Shown here: positions 8,668 through 8,721 of the stretch, in pieces | Layout of the letters: the number at the start of each line of letters is the position of its first letter | How positions within the stretch are numbered: the first letter of the stretch is position 1 | Origin: an uncultured Collinsella sp. | GTDB taxonomy: Bacteria > Actinomycetota > Coriobacteriia > Coriobacteriales > Coriobacteriaceae | DNA length: 8,721 nucleotides | Assembly (NCBI GenBank): GCA_934654605.1 | Contig: CAKUGH010000059.1 | Location: 1-8,721 of the forward strand | Direction of reading: 5' to 3' | The notes under the pieces: model-generated | What the model was told of the DNA's origin: nothing | Seen by the model: the letters and a program-made list of their open reading frames with translations, nothing else | Database searches by the model: none | Program-made: the position numbers and the translations under genes

Positions 8668-8702
8668 AAAAAGCAGGCTGTGAGTAAAACCCACAGCCTG
8701 CT
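8668..8702 (-). terminator. Rho-independent terminator of an upstream leftward gene
   Basis: An 11-bp perfect stem pairs 8672-8682 with 8692-8702 around a 9-nt loop. Read leftward it is followed by a T run (complement of 8668-8672). There is no T run on the rightward side. It must end a leftward transcript that enters from beyond the right edge. In many bacteria the gene before pyrH is tsf, but nothing in the window confirms that. The remaining 8703-8721 shows no recognisable gene end. Confidence 0.85.
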
Positions 8703-8721
8703 CATTACCAGCTACAAGAGC

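Noticed and set aside
8703..8721. Possible end of the upstream gene at the right edge
   Set aside because: Only 19 bases are available and none of the frames gives a recognisable C-terminus. The stop could lie beyond the edge or here, so no call was made.

Overview
The window looks like a stretch of core chromosome from a fairly GC-rich Gram-positive bacterium. The gene order and the character of the proteins suggest an actinobacterium of the class Coriobacteriia, perhaps Collinsella or a relative. That placement is inferred from general resemblance and was not checked by a search. I see no mobile element, CRISPR array, tRNA, rRNA or sign of recent transfer. No gene-free stretch is longer than about 180 bases.

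Layout. Positions 2-64 hold the last 20 codons of an unidentified rightward gene, followed by a strong rightward terminator (97-139). A leftward terminator (162-209) closes the main operon. Everything from 242 to 8608 is one tightly packed leftward operon. In transcription order it is pyrH (UMP kinase), frr (ribosome recycling factor), uppS (undecaprenyl diphosphate synthase), cdsA (CDP-diacylglycerol synthase), dxr (DXP reductoisomerase), rseP (site-2 intramembrane protease), ispG (HMBPP synthase) and proS (prolyl-tRNA synthetase). Gaps run from a 1-nt overlap to 25 nt, so polycistronic transcription and translational coupling are likely. Upstream of pyrH are a short leader with a candidate extended -10 promoter and a terminator that ends whatever leftward gene lies beyond the right edge.

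How the genes fit together. Dxr and IspG are two steps of the MEP isoprenoid pathway. Their C5 products feed UppS, which makes the undecaprenyl carrier for peptidoglycan. CdsA makes CDP-diacylglycerol for phospholipids. RseP is a membrane protease. PyrH supplies pyrimidine nucleotides, while Frr and ProS serve translation. The operon therefore links envelope-lipid precursor supply to translation and nucleotide supply, an arrangement seen in many bacteria.

Points that differ from a default reading: four of the eight complete genes start with GTG or TTG; ispG starts at an internal TTG rather than the upstream ATG; and RseP carries a cytoplasmic insert that looks like a winged helix. The last is the most interesting feature here. 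I found no convincing new multi-gene system.
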